From an uncultured Muribaculaceae bacterium (lineage in GTDB: Bacteria; Bacteroidota; Bacteroidia; Bacteroidales; Muribaculaceae), in the NCBI GenBank assembly GCA_910583675.1, contig CAJTYH010000025.1, forward strand, positions 1-46,382: 46,382 nt of DNA, given 5' to 3'. Position 1 is the first letter of the stretch, and every line of letters begins with the position of its first letter. This document shows, piece by piece, positions 26,278 through 35,900 of the stretch. Below the pieces are notes generated by a model that saw nothing but the letters and a program-made list of their open reading frames with translations, was not told where the DNA came from and searched no databases. A program made the position numbers and the translations under genes.

Positions 26278-27595
26278 ATATGTCATAACTACGGCTCTTG
26301 CAGCCCTCACGTGGCTCAGTGCCCTTGCCGGCGAGCCTCTTGCGATAAATGTGACGCAGTGCCGGGATATGGCTCTTCAGGCGAGCGAGCAGATGCGCCG
26401 CGCCGACAACGAGCGCCGAATGGCCGGTCTTGATACCAAGGTGGCGACCACCAATTTTCTGCCCAAGATAGAGGGAACTGCCACCGGCACATATGTATTC
26501 CCGGACATGGACATGATGGGTTCCAAGCTTCAGATGCACGGCATGTATGTGGCGGGTTTTCAGCTTACGCAGCCTGTGTATGCCGGCGGTAAGATCCTGG
26601 CTGGGCGATCCCTTGCCAGGATCGGCGAGAAGGTTGCTGACGAGCGGTACAGGATGACACGCATGGATGTGATTGCCAATGCCGAGAATGCCTACTGGAA
26701 CTACGTCTCTGTGCTCGGGAAGGTTGCGCTGATGGAAAGTTACATGCATCTGATGGATACGCTCTACAACCAGACCGAAGCGGCGGTGACAGTGGGGATG
26801 GCGGTGGAAAACGATCTGTTGCGCGTGAAGGCACGCCGCAGCGAGATCGTGTACCAGAGCCAGAAGGTGGCGAATGGAGCCGACCTCTGCCGTATGGCAT
26901 TGTGCGAGGCCGTAGGGGTGGATTATGATACCGATATCGTTCCGCTTGAGGAGGTTTTCCAGAATCTTCCGGCACCCGCAAGTGTCATTGATGCGACACC
27001 CGCAGACCGTCCGGAGCTGAGGTTGCTTGAACATCAGGTGGAGGCCAAGCGGCAGATGGTGAAACTTACAAGGGGCGATTTCCTCCCTACAGTAGGTCTG
27101 AGCGTCGGATATAACTGGTACGGCAATATAAAGATGAATTCAATGGTGGAGGCGATGCCGGGTGTGTATGTGCCGTATACCCAGAAGTTCAAGGACAATA
27201 TGGGTATGGCGATGATTGCTGTCAAGGTGCCGCTGTTCCATTGGGGAGAGGGTATAAAAAAAGTGAGAAAGGCCAAGCTGGAGGCGGAAAACGCATCTCT
27301 GGATCTTGACAGGAACCGTCGTCTGCTTGATCTGGAAACACGTCAGGCGGAACTGAACGTGCACGACGGATTCAATATGATTTCTTCCGCCGAAGTCGCG
27401 ATGGTACAGGCTGCCGAGAATCTCCGCGTGACTTCAGACCGTTATGCCGAACATATGTGCCCTCTCACAGATATGCTTGATGCACAGGCGCAATGGCAGC
27501 AGGCATCGGCAAATCTCATAGAAGCCCGTGCCCAATACCACATATACATCACGGCCTACCTGAAGGCGACCGCGAGGCTTGGGATTGAGAAATAA
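26267..27595 (+). CDS. TolC-family outer-membrane efflux protein
   Basis: The 442-aa outer-membrane channel completes the tripartite pump. A TTG two codons earlier would also be in frame, but the ATG at 26267 is preferred; it overlaps the last 11 bases of the pump gene. The signal peptide ends near SALAGEP. Two repeats of long coiled helices with intervening beta strands are visible (LNVTQCRDMALQASEQ-like start, FLPKIEGTATGTYVFPD, GFQLTQPVYAGGKILAG; then FLPTVGLSVGYNWYG, AVKVPLFHWGEGIKKVRKAK), matching the OEP fold. The late helix has SDRYAEHMCPLTDMLDAQAQWQ. No lipobox is present. The downstream neighbour is convergent, so this is the last gene of the operon. Confidence 0.93.
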   Translation: MKIRYVITTALAALTWLSALAGEPLAINVTQCRDMALQASEQMRRADNERRMAGLDTKVATTNFLPKIEGTATGTYVFPDMDMMGSKLQMHGMYVAGFQLTQPVYAGGKILAGRSLARIGEKVADERYRMTRMDVIANAENAYWNYVSVLGKVALMESYMHLMDTLYNQTEAAVTVGMAVENDLLRVKARRSEIVYQSQKVANGADLCRMALCEAVGVDYDTDIVPLEEVFQNLPAPASVIDATPADRPELRLLEHQVEAKRQMVKLTRGDFLPTVGLSVGYNWYGNIKMNSMVEAMPGVYVPYTQKFKDNMGMAMIAVKVPLFHWGEGIKKVRKAKLEAENASLDLDRNRRLLDLETRQAELNVHDGFNMISSAEVAMVQAAENLRVTSDRYAEHMCPLTDMLDAQAQWQQASANLIEARAQYHIYITAYLKATARLGIEK

Positions 27596-27673
27596 GGAAT
27601 TGAAAAGTTAAGAAAAAAAGAAATTTAGAAATTAAGAAGGCAGGGGTTAGTCGTGATGAGAATGGGATGGGTA
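27596..27673. other. Purine-rich convergent spacer
   Basis: Seventy-eight bases between convergent genes. The plus strand is dominated by G/A runs with repeated AAGAAA/AATTAAGAA units. No hairpin terminator was found for either gene. Confidence 0.5.
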
Positions 27674-28924
27674 TTACCAGCCGCCGGAGGCACCGCCTCC
27701 GCCGGTCATGCCGCCTCCGAAAGAGCCTCCTGAGAAGCCGCTTCCTCCCCCGAATCCACGGCCTCCACCACCTCCGGCGATGATTATGGGAGTGACCACC
27801 TCCTTCGGTATTGTATAGGGCTTCTGGGGGGTGTTGCCGCAGTTGAGGCAGCGGTAAGTGGTGACTCCCTGGCCGGTATGCATGCTCGTGGGGCGCACGA
27901 GCACACGATGGCCGGTGCATACGCATGCACGGGCACCGCAGCGGTCGCATACGGTATAATTCCTCTTCTTGTTGATGTAGGGAATTATGTCGGTTTCGCC
28001 GCATGCGGGGCAGAGCCATACGTCGTAGTCCACGGAGTCAAGGCGCTCTTCCGCATCCTGTGCGGGGGTGAGGTAGCGGTTGTCGTTTACCTCGTCCACA
28101 CGTTCCATGCGCGTGTTGCAGTTGGGGCACAGCCTCTTGCGTAACCGTACGCGTCGCATCAGCAGTATAAGGAGCAGGTATGCCGGTACGCAGCAACCAA
28201 GCGTAAGGAAAGAGAAGAGCAGAGCCGGCATCTGCAGATTCTGCAACGATTGGAAGCGGTTGCCGGTTGGGAGACGGCGCGTTTTCAGGTATGTGAACCA
28301 TACTACTCCGAGGAACGTGGCACCAATAAGCAGTGACAATATAAGATAGGTGTCGAAGAAGTCGTCGCCACCGCTGTTGCGCATTGCGGCGGCATCGTTG
28401 GCCTGCTGCGACATAAGTTCCTCGCGGGCTTCGGGATCGGTGAGCACCCTGTGCAGTGTGCCGAGCGCAGCCAATGTGCCGCTTTCATAATCCCCCTGCC
28501 GGAAATGAGGCGCCATGTCATTGCGTATGATGCGTGAGGCTATCACGTCGGGGAGCACCCCTTCAGCTCCATAGCCTGTGCGGATGGCTGCACGGCGGTC
28601 GCCGACGGAGATGAGCATGAGCACTCCGTTGTCTTTGTCTTTTTTGCCGATGCCCCATAGGGTGAACAGTTCGGTTGCGAAGTCGTCAACATCGGCACCG
28701 GAAAGATCCGGCACGATAACCACCACCGGTTCTGCCGATGATTGCCGCCATATGTCGGCCAGTATGGAGTCGGCTTGCTGCCGGGCGCTCATGGAGAGTA
28801 CGCCGGCCTGATCGGTGACAAACCGTGTGCGGTCTGCCACATGCACGTTCTCTACCTCCCTCGGTGTGATAGCCACCGCAAGGATCGGAAACAGGAACAA
28901 TATGAATAGAAGATACTTTTTCAA
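27674..28924 (-). CDS. TPM-domain (YgcG-like) membrane protein with zinc-ribbon region and glycine-rich tail
   Basis: The 416-aa protein starts with a signal sequence (MKKYLLFILFLFPILAVA). A TPM domain at residues about 30-155 follows (VTDQAGVLS, PVVVIVPDLSG, GVLMLISVGDRRAAIRTGYGAEGVLPD), a fold seen in YgcG and photosystem II repair proteins. Two membrane segments lie near 190-265 (LILSLLIGATFLGVVWF and LLFSFLTLGCCVPAYLLLILL). A cysteine-rich part then has four pairs: CPNC, CPAC, CDRC plus CVC, and CLNC, suggesting zinc ribbons. The last 30 residues are almost all Gly, Ser and Phe and end GASGGW. The tail fits the YgcG pattern, but the added zinc-ribbon part makes it longer than the simplest members. 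Its exact role is unknown, possibly in membrane-protein quality control. Confidence 0.87.
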   Translation of the reverse strand: MKKYLLFILFLFPILAVAITPREVENVHVADRTRFVTDQAGVLSMSARQQADSILADIWRQSSAEPVVVIVPDLSGADVDDFATELFTLWGIGKKDKDNGVLMLISVGDRRAAIRTGYGAEGVLPDVIASRIIRNDMAPHFRQGDYESGTLAALGTLHRVLTDPEAREELMSQQANDAAAMRNSGGDDFFDTYLILSLLIGATFLGVVWFTYLKTRRLPTGNRFQSLQNLQMPALLFSFLTLGCCVPAYLLLILLMRRVRLRKRLCPNCNTRMERVDEVNDNRYLTPAQDAEERLDSVDYDVWLCPACGETDIIPYINKKRNYTVCDRCGARACVCTGHRVLVRPTSMHTGQGVTTYRCLNCGNTPQKPYTIPKEVVTPIIIAGGGGGRGFGGGSGFSGGSFGGGMTGGGGASGGW

Positions 28925-29111
28925 GGGAATGAGGAATAAATAGAAGTAAGAAGTTAGATCAGGAGAAGAAAAAGCAATCGCTTTGATTGTTAGTGATTTT
29001 GAATCAGAGACATCAGGGGAATCAGAGATATCAGAGGAATCAGCAGCATATCCTACAAATTTGTGGTATTCTTGCTTGACTTCTACTGCTCTGACTTCTC
29101 TATTTCTCTTG
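28925..29111. repeat. Intergenic spacer with dispersed repeat, copy A
   Basis: The 187-bp gap between two minus-strand genes carries AGAAGTAAGAAGTTAG-like units at its left end and a run of GAATCAGAGA/ATCAGAGG units around 29001-29045. A 24-base segment at 29069-29092 (core CTTGCTTGACTTCTACTGCT) is identical to one at 45940-45963. No gene is supported here. Confidence 0.65.
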
Positions 29112-30452
29112 TTACACCGCCGGCAGCGACAGGCCGTTGAGCTTGCGGAAGAGGTCGAGGGCGTAAACGTCGGTCATGGCCGATACATGATCCAGCACGG
29201 CCTGTATCTTGGTGAAGAGGCCGGTGGTGCGCACTTCATATTGGTGGGGCATCTGGGAGAGGAGCAGTTTGGAGTAGTTCAGCTGTGGGTGGCGCACGGC
29301 ATCTATCAGTTTCTCAAGCAGGAAGGTAATGATGCGGTTGCCGGCGAGTTCCACGTCTACTACATCTGAGGAACGGTATATCTTGTTCCAGGAAAGCTCG
29401 TTGCAGCGTGCATAAGCGTTGCGTTCCCGTTCGGGTACAAGGTCAAGAAGATGCTCGGTGAGGGTGCCGCGCATTATGGCATCCTCATTGGTCGCGAAAG
29501 CCTCGGCACATCTCTGCACTAGGGTACCTATTACCCCGGAACGCAGATAGGCTATCTGCTCGTTGGGGTCGGTGATGCGTTCCATTATCATCTCGCAACG
29601 GCGTTGCTTCGGCTCGTCAAAGAAGTTGAGGAAAAGTTCCTTTACCTCCGGGGTGGAGATGATCCGTAGTTTGTGGGCATCCTCTATGTCCATCACCTCA
29701 TAGCAAATGTCGTCGGCGGACTCCACTATGTAGACGAGCGGATGGCGGCCATAGCATAGCCGTCCGTCACAGTCCTCCTTGCATATCAGCCCGAGTTCTT
29801 CGGCGATAAGGCGGAATGTTTCCTGTTCGGAGGTGAAGAAGCCGAACTTGTTGCGTGTCCCTGCCAATGTGGAGCTGAAAGGGTATTTCACGATGGAGGC
29901 GAGCATGGAGTAGGTCATAGCGAAACCTCCGCGCCGCCGTCCGTGGAACTGGTGGGTGAGCAGTCGCAGGGCATTGGCATTACCTTCGAAATGCACAAGA
30001 TCCGCCCATTGCTCGGGTGTCAGCTCATGTCGGAGGTCGGCACCCGCGCCTTCTGAGAAAAATGTGGATATCGCTTTCTCCCCCGAGTGCCCGAACGGAG
30101 GGTTGCCGAGGTCATGCGCCAGACATGCCGCCGCCACTATCTCCCCGATAGAGTCAAGGGCTTTCTCATCCGGCGTTCCTTCGTAGCGCGGTTGTATGGC
30201 ACGTGCTATCTCGTTGGCCATGGATCGCCCTACCGATGCCACTTCAAGGCTATGGGTCAGGCGGTTGTGCACGAAGATGCTTCCCGGTAGCGGGAAGACC
30301 TGTGTCTTGTTCTGCAGCCGTCGGAATGGCGAGGAGAAGACAAGGCGGTCAAAGTCACGCTGAAAGTCGGAGCGTGTGCCTCCCGAGGCGTTCGGGGAGT
30401 GGTAGTCTTCCATCCCGAAACGCTTGTCGCAGATAAGGCGGCTCCATTGCAT
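29112..30452 (-). CDS. dgt: Deoxyguanosinetriphosphate triphosphohydrolase (dGTPase)
   Basis: The enzyme hydrolyses dGTP (or other dNTPs) to the nucleoside and triphosphate, tuning nucleotide pools. The 446-aa protein carries the HD-domain metal ligands: His67 in NRLTHSLEV and His113-Asp114 in CLAHDLGNPPFGHSGE, with a third in YIVESADDICYEVMD. Family motifs include RSDFQRDFDRLVFSSPFRRLQNKTQVFP. The frame is open to an ATG at 30518, which would overlap hflX by 59 bases. The internal ATG at 30452 gives MQWSRLICDKRFG, matching the normal family N-terminus and leaving a 7-bp gap, so it is chosen. It is likely cotranscribed behind hflX. Confidence 0.93.
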   Translation of the reverse strand: MQWSRLICDKRFGMEDYHSPNASGGTRSDFQRDFDRLVFSSPFRRLQNKTQVFPLPGSIFVHNRLTHSLEVASVGRSMANEIARAIQPRYEGTPDEKALDSIGEIVAAACLAHDLGNPPFGHSGEKAISTFFSEGAGADLRHELTPEQWADLVHFEGNANALRLLTHQFHGRRRGGFAMTYSMLASIVKYPFSSTLAGTRNKFGFFTSEQETFRLIAEELGLICKEDCDGRLCYGRHPLVYIVESADDICYEVMDIEDAHKLRIISTPEVKELFLNFFDEPKQRRCEMIMERITDPNEQIAYLRSGVIGTLVQRCAEAFATNEDAIMRGTLTEHLLDLVPERERNAYARCNELSWNKIYRSSDVVDVELAGNRIITFLLEKLIDAVRHPQLNYSKLLLSQMPHQYEVRTTGLFTKIQAVLDHVSAMTDVYALDLFRKLNGLSLPAV

Positions 30453-30459
30453 GCGGGGC

Positions 30460-31722
30460 TTATCCGTTTTCTCCCGGTTGTCCGGCGCTGGGATCGTCTG
30501 GTTGTTCCTCGTCATCATATTTCTGGTAAAGGAAGTCGTTGTATGGGAACCGTTGGGTGTGGATCTCCTTGGCCTTGTCGTAGAGCATCTGCTTCAACTC
30601 GTCTATGTTGGTGCCCTTCTTGGCCGACACGAACACGCAGTTGCCCGGATCCAAGCGGTTCATCCATGTAGCCTTAAGTTCTTCGAGCGGAATGTTGCGT
30701 GCCGTGCGCGGTGTCAGGTCGTCCTCATCCTTGGGTATGTGGGTGTATGCGTCAATCTTGTTGAACACCATTATCATGGGCTTGTCGGCTGATCCGCAAA
30801 CCTCGGCAAGCGTCTTGTTCACCACCTCTATCTGTTCCTCGAATTGCGGGTGGCTTATGTCTACCACATGCACGAGCATGTCGGCATCGCGTACCTCGTC
30901 GAGGGTGGACTTGAACGATTCCACCAGATGGGTGGGGAGCTTGCGGATGAAACCTACAGTGTCAGTGAGCAGGAACGGCAGGTTCTCTACGGTTACCTTG
31001 CGCACAGTGGTGTCCAGCGTGGCGAAAAGTTTGTTTTCTGCAAACACGTCGCTTTTGCTGAGGAGGTTCATCAGTGTTGATTTCCCGACGTTGGTGTAGC
31101 CCACGAGCGCCACGCGGGTGAGCTGTCCGCGGTTTTTCCTCTGGAGGGTCTTCTGGCGGTCTATGTTGCGCAGTTCCTCCTTAAGGAGGGAGATGCGGCG
31201 CAGGATTATGCGCCGGTCGGTCTCTATCTGGGTCTCGCCGGGGCCACGCATGCCGATGCCGCCGCGTTGGCGTTCGAGGTGAGTCCACATGCGGGTAAGA
31301 CGTGGCAGGAGGTATTGGTATTGAGCCAGTTCCACCTGGGTCTTGGCCGTGGCGGTCTGTGCCCGCTTCGCGAATATGTCAAGTATGAGACTTGATCGGT
31401 CAAGGACTTTTACCTGCAGTTCTTTCTCAATGTTTGCAATCTGCTTGGTAGACAGGTCGTCGTCGAAGATCACCATTCCGATCTCGTTCTTCTCCACATA
31501 TTCCTTTATTTCGGCCAGTTTTCCCTGCCCTACGAAAGTGCGTGGGTTTGGATAGTCGAGTTTCTGCGTGAAGCGGCGCACGACCTGTGCTCCGGCCGTG
31601 TCGGCCAGAAACTCGAGTTCGTCGAGGTATTCCTCCACCTTGGTCTCGCTCTGCCTCTGGGTTATCAGTCCCACAAGCACGGTGCGTTCGGTGGTTTCTT
31701 TGCTTATGATTAAATCTTTCAT
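30460..31722 (-). CDS. hflX: Ribosome-associated GTPase HflX
   Basis: HflX is a GTPase that binds the 50S subunit and splits stalled or stressed ribosomes. The 420-aa protein has the HflX N-terminal domain (TERTVLVGLITQRQ, NPRTFVGQGKLAEIKEYVE), a helical linker with QLEx-like LAQYQYLLPRLTRMWTHLERQRGGIGMRGPGETQ, and the G domain. Its motifs are G1 GYTNVGKST, G3 DTVGFI, G4 NKID and G5 SAKKGTNID. The frame continues upstream to an ATG at 31899, but MKDLIISKETTERTV at 31722 is the natural start and lies downstream of a promoter at 31801-31808. The C-terminal 20 residues are acidic and polar (KYDDEEQPDDPSAG). Confidence 0.94.
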   Translation of the reverse strand: MKDLIISKETTERTVLVGLITQRQSETKVEEYLDELEFLADTAGAQVVRRFTQKLDYPNPRTFVGQGKLAEIKEYVEKNEIGMVIFDDDLSTKQIANIEKELQVKVLDRSSLILDIFAKRAQTATAKTQVELAQYQYLLPRLTRMWTHLERQRGGIGMRGPGETQIETDRRIILRRISLLKEELRNIDRQKTLQRKNRGQLTRVALVGYTNVGKSTLMNLLSKSDVFAENKLFATLDTTVRKVTVENLPFLLTDTVGFIRKLPTHLVESFKSTLDEVRDADMLVHVVDISHPQFEEQIEVVNKTLAEVCGSADKPMIMVFNKIDAYTHIPKDEDDLTPRTARNIPLEELKATWMNRLDPGNCVFVSAKKGTNIDELKQMLYDKAKEIHTQRFPYNDFLYQKYDDEEQPDDPSAGQPGENG

Positions 31723-31800
31723 GTGTTTCTGTAATGGAGTGCACGGTCGGGCAGGTATGCCCTTGTGTCTATAACGTTGTAATTCCTGCTTTTTCTCTGA

Positions 31801-31833
31801 CAAAGATACAAAAACCGCCGGAAATCCCATCAA
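31801..31833 (-). promoter_or_regulatory. Promoter of hflX
   Basis: Read on the minus strand, TATCTTTG (31808 to 31801) is a full TAnnTTTG match. TTG (31833-31831) lies 22 bases upstream as a possible -33 element. The predicted leader before the ATG at 31722 is about 70 bases. Confidence 0.6.
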
Positions 31834-31859
31834 TATCCGTGAGATCGCGGGATTATTCG

Positions 31860-31867
31860 TAATTTTG
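31860..31867 (+). promoter_or_regulatory. -7 element of the EamA permease gene, very close to the start codon
   Basis: TAATTTTG at 31860-31867 matches TAnnTTTG. The ATG is at 31886, so transcription starting about 7 bases after the element would leave a leader of only about 10-12 bases. It is back to back with the hflX promoter, 52 bp away. Confidence 0.55.
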
Positions 31868-31885
31868 CCTCCTAAAATTCTGTCT

Positions 31886-32809
31886 ATGACAAGTGACAAG
31901 GTAAAAGGATATGCCCTCGGTATAGTGGCTGCCGCTACCTACGGCATGAATCCCCTGTTCGCCCTGCCGTTGTATGAGGGTGGCATGGATGCCGGTTCGG
32001 TGCTGTTTTTCAGGTATCTTCTGGCCATCCCCGTGTTGGGAGGGATGTTGCGGTGGAGAGGCCGCGGCTTCAAGGTTACAGGCAAAGGAGCCGTGATGCT
32101 GTGGGCGATGGGAATGCTCATGGCTCTGTCTTCGCTTTGGCTGTTCCTGAGCTATAATTATATGGATGCGGGTATCGCATCAAGTCTGCTGTTCGTGTAT
32201 CCTATAATGGTGGCGGTGATAATGAGTTGCGTTTTCCATGATAAGCTCGGATGGGTCACGGTAGTAAGTATCGTCCTTGCACTGGGTGGAATAGGATTGC
32301 TTTATCAGGGTGACGGCAACGCCACGCTGAGTCTGCGGGGCACGCTGATGGTATTCGCCTCCTCATTGGCGTATGCCATATATCTGGTATATGTGAGCCG
32401 TTCGGGGCTTAACCATATGCCTACGGTCAAGGTGACATTTTATGTGCTTCTGTTCGGGTGGATGCTTTTCGCAGTCTATGTGCCGTTGAACGGGGGGCTG
32501 AAACTCCCTTCTTCCGCTTGGCTGTGGCTGAATGTGGCCGCTCTGGCGCTGTTCCCGACTGCTGTCTCCCTGCTATGTACCACCCGTGCCATACAGTACA
32601 TAGGTTCTACACCAACGGCAATCCTCGGTGCACTCGAGCCTGTCACGGCGGTCTTTTTCGGTGTCGTGGTGTTTGATGAGCCGTTTACGACCCGTATATT
32701 CGCCGGGTTGTTGTTGATCGTCGCCGGTGTTACGATGGTCATAGCGTCTTCTACGATTCACAGACAGTTGCTGCGTCTCCGCAAGTTGTGGCCGAGGGTC
32801 AAACATTGA
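31886..32809 (+). CDS. EamA/DMT-family transporter
   Basis: A 307-aa integral membrane protein with about ten hydrophobic helices arranged as two five-helix EamA repeats. Typical elements are AAATYGMNPLFALPLYEGGMDAGSVLFFRYLLAIPVLG in the first helices, LFVYPIMVAVIMSCVF closing the first half, and STPTAILGALEPVTAVFFGVVVF near the end of the second half. The C-terminus is basic and cytoplasmic. A TTG start seven codons upstream would place translation inside the promoter element, so the ATG at 31886 is used. DMT family members export amino acids, metabolites or drugs; the substrate here is unknown. It is divergent from hflX and appears monocistronic. Confidence 0.9.
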   Translation: MTSDKVKGYALGIVAAATYGMNPLFALPLYEGGMDAGSVLFFRYLLAIPVLGGMLRWRGRGFKVTGKGAVMLWAMGMLMALSSLWLFLSYNYMDAGIASSLLFVYPIMVAVIMSCVFHDKLGWVTVVSIVLALGGIGLLYQGDGNATLSLRGTLMVFASSLAYAIYLVYVSRSGLNHMPTVKVTFYVLLFGWMLFAVYVPLNGGLKLPSSAWLWLNVAALALFPTAVSLLCTTRAIQYIGSTPTAILGALEPVTAVFFGVVVFDEPFTTRIFAGLLLIVAGVTMVIASSTIHRQLLRLRKLWPRVKH

Positions 32810-32854
32810 AAAATAGATAAAAATCGGATTATTTCATGTATTTCAATGTTATGT

Positions 32855-32883
32855 TTTGTCAAAATGACCGGACATTAGATTTT
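32855..32883 (+). promoter_or_regulatory. Tentative promoter for the large secreted protein
   Basis: TTTG at 32855-32858 is followed after 17 bases by TAGATTTT (32876-32883), one mismatch from TAnnTTTG. A second candidate -7, TATTTTTG at 32890-32897, has no -33 partner at normal spacing. The region is AT-rich and leads to the ATG at 32984. Confidence 0.3.
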
Positions 32884-32983
32884 AGTGATTATTTTTGTGC
32901 GAAAATTAGTGCTTTTTGCTGGCGGTATGAGTAGCGATTGATTCATCCGTGGCATAAGATGTAACATTATTATATTTTTAACA

Positions 32984-35900
32984 ATGGCAAAATCTTTTAC
33001 TTTTATGGCGGCGATATTGGCCGCCGGTATTGCTGTTACGTCCGTGGCGGCTGAGTCGTCTGCCATTCCCCAGATGAAAGGTCTGGTGATGTCATCCGGA
33101 ATTTCTGCCAAGACCGGATTGTGGACTCTTCCTACCACGCCGGACGGTGAATGGTCAATGGATATAGGCATGGATCCCGGGTATGCGACTTTCTACGGAG
33201 GTGTGGCATATGAGGATGTATATTATGCCACCAGATGCAATGCCCAGTATGGGACTATCGTATATGTAGACGCATATTCAATGGAGGATGGAACGAAGCT
33301 ATGGACGAATTATCCGGATGTGACGGCTCTCCCTTATGACCTGACATATAACCCTTATGACGGGAAGATATACGGTTTCTTTTCCAACAAGAAGAACACT
33401 GGAATGGTCTTCGGCACCATATCCTATGATAGGGATGGCGAGACCGTAACCCCAATCAAGGAAATGGACGGTAACTGGATCGCAATCGCAGCTGCCGCTT
33501 CGGGTGAACTTTATGCAATTTCCTCGGAAGTGGATGTAAATGGAACTAATGTTACCGTAAACTCATCTTCACTTTATAAAATCGATCGTCTTACAGGAGA
33601 AACAGACCTGATCGGTGAGACGGGACAATTGCCGCTGATTACCGGTTCGGCCACCATAGATCCCCGTAGCGGACGCATGTTCTGGACGGTGGGACCTGAT
33701 GGCAGCAGCACATATCTTTGCGAGGTGGATCTTACAACAGGCGTGGCCACTAAGATTCTTGATTTCAATGGTAACCAACAGGTGGGTGGCCTTTATGTGC
33801 CGACACCGCCCGCAGAGGATGATGCCCCTGCTGCAATCACTGATGCAGTGGCTACATTTGAGGGCGGTTCATTGAGCGGTTCATTGACATTCAATGCACC
33901 TACGACGCTTTATGACGGGACTGCCCCATCCGGTGCGTTGACTTATGCCGTGCTTTTGAATGGAGCGGAATTGACCAAAGGCAATACGACATTCGGCGGC
34001 AAGGTGAACGTGGATGTGACAGTGCCCGAACGTGGCGAATATGAGTTTACCATCTCTGTCGCAAACGACAAAGGTTCCTCGCCTAAGGTCGCTGTCAGCC
34101 GGTTTGTGGGATTCGGAGTGCCTGTAGCGCCAGCCGGGGTGTCTGCTTCCAATGTTTCCGGCAACGTCACGGTTTCATGGAGTCCGGTAGCATCCTCCTC
34201 CGATGGCGGATTTATTGATGAGGGAGCGATTAAATATACCGTGAAGCGTATGCCAGGTGATGTGGTAGTGGCAGCAAACACCACTGCTACCTCGGTGGAG
34301 GATACGCCTGACGTATCTGCGGGGATGGCGGCTTTCAGTTATGTGGTCACCGCTGACAACCATGGCCTTCTCTCTGAAGGCGCGGAGTCCAACAAGGTGG
34401 TATGCGGCATACCGTTGCTTCCATGGTCGGAGGATTTCAAGTCGGAGGATTCCATGGGATTCTTCACTGTGATAGATGCCAATGAGGACGGCAAGACGTG
34501 GGAATACTACTCAAATGTTGTGCGTGCCAAATATGGTTCCGTCGTGATGGACGACTGGTTGATTTCTCCGGGTCTGCAGCTTGAAAGCGGCAAGATGTAC
34601 TATGTGACTTTCAAGGCGCACAGTTACAATGAGCGCTATCCCGAAAAGATAGAAGCCAAATGGGGAGCGGGAGCTGCCGTTGCTGATATGACGAATGACC
34701 TTGTCGCTCCTACGACCCTCGGAGTGGAATATGAAACTTTGGGTGGCTTTGTGACACCGTCGGTTTCAGGTATATATCATGTAGGCCTGCATGGCATTTC
34801 TGATGCCAACATGTTCTATCTTGAGGTATGTGAGTTTGCCGTGGCGGCCGGTATAAACGGCAACGCTCCTGCAAGTCCGGGTGAATTGACCGTTACTCCT
34901 GATCCCGCAGGGGATTACAAGGCGGCCATATCATTGAAAGCTCCGTCTACCGATATGTCAGGCAACGCCATATCTTCATTGGACAAGATAGAGCTTAGGC
35001 GTGGCGACGTGCTGATAAAGACCTTTGACAATCCAGCTACAGGCGCTACGCTTACTTACGATGATGTCCTTGAGACAGGTGGCGATTACGTATACTCCGC
35101 AGTGGCGTTCAAGGGTGATGTCGGCGGCGAGGCTGCAACAGTGACAGCGTTTGTCGGCACTCCGGTTGCCGCGGCTCCCGAGGCAGTGGCCATTTCCGAG
35201 GTGGCTGACGGTAAGATCTCCCTTTCATGGGATAAGGTGACCCTGTCGGCAACCGGCGATCCGATCAATCCCGACAAGGTACGTTACAACATATACGACG
35301 CGAACAGCTATGGTGAGCTGGTTGCAGAGAATGTCACCGAGATCCCATATGTCTTCCAGGGTGTGGAAACCGGCGAACAGAAATTCGTGCAGTATTCCGT
35401 AGCTGCGGTTACCGACGGTGGTGAAAGCGATAAGACCTCCACGGCATCCATACCTGCCGGTACTCCTTATGTGGACTTCCACGAGTCATATGCGGGAGGA
35501 CAGGCGTCCACCATATATGCGACGGAGCGAATCAACTATGGTAACTGGGCGGTGGAGACTGATGGCGAGGTCTCGTCTGCCGACGGCGACGGTGGTTTCA
35601 TGGTGATGAATGGCTACTTCGGAGGCTATTGCGGTGCCATGACTACGGGCAAGATCAGTCTTGCCGATATGAAGGCACCTACTTTGCGTTTCTACAGCTA
35701 TACCCCTGACAACAGCGGGCTTGACGTGAATCCTATGGTAATTGACGTGCGCACTGAGGAAGGCGAATGGAAGGAGGTCTTCAATAAGACCGTGGTTGAA
35801 ATGGGTGCCGACCAGGGTTGGCATGAAGTGCTTGTGCCGTTGACAGAGTTCGCCGGTGCGAATGTGGCCATACGTTTTACTGCCACGACTTCGGATCGTC

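Noticed and set aside
29001..29045. Repeated GAATCAGAGA-like units as a possible CRISPR array
   Set aside because: Units are short, contiguous and imperfect with no spacers, and there are no cas genes nearby.
30453..30518. Upstream dgt start at 30518
   Set aside because: It overlaps hflX by 59 bases and adds a non-conserved extension before the standard family N-terminus.
31723..31899. Upstream hflX start at 31899
   Set aside because: The extension crosses the hflX promoter and the divergent permease start and does not resemble HflX.
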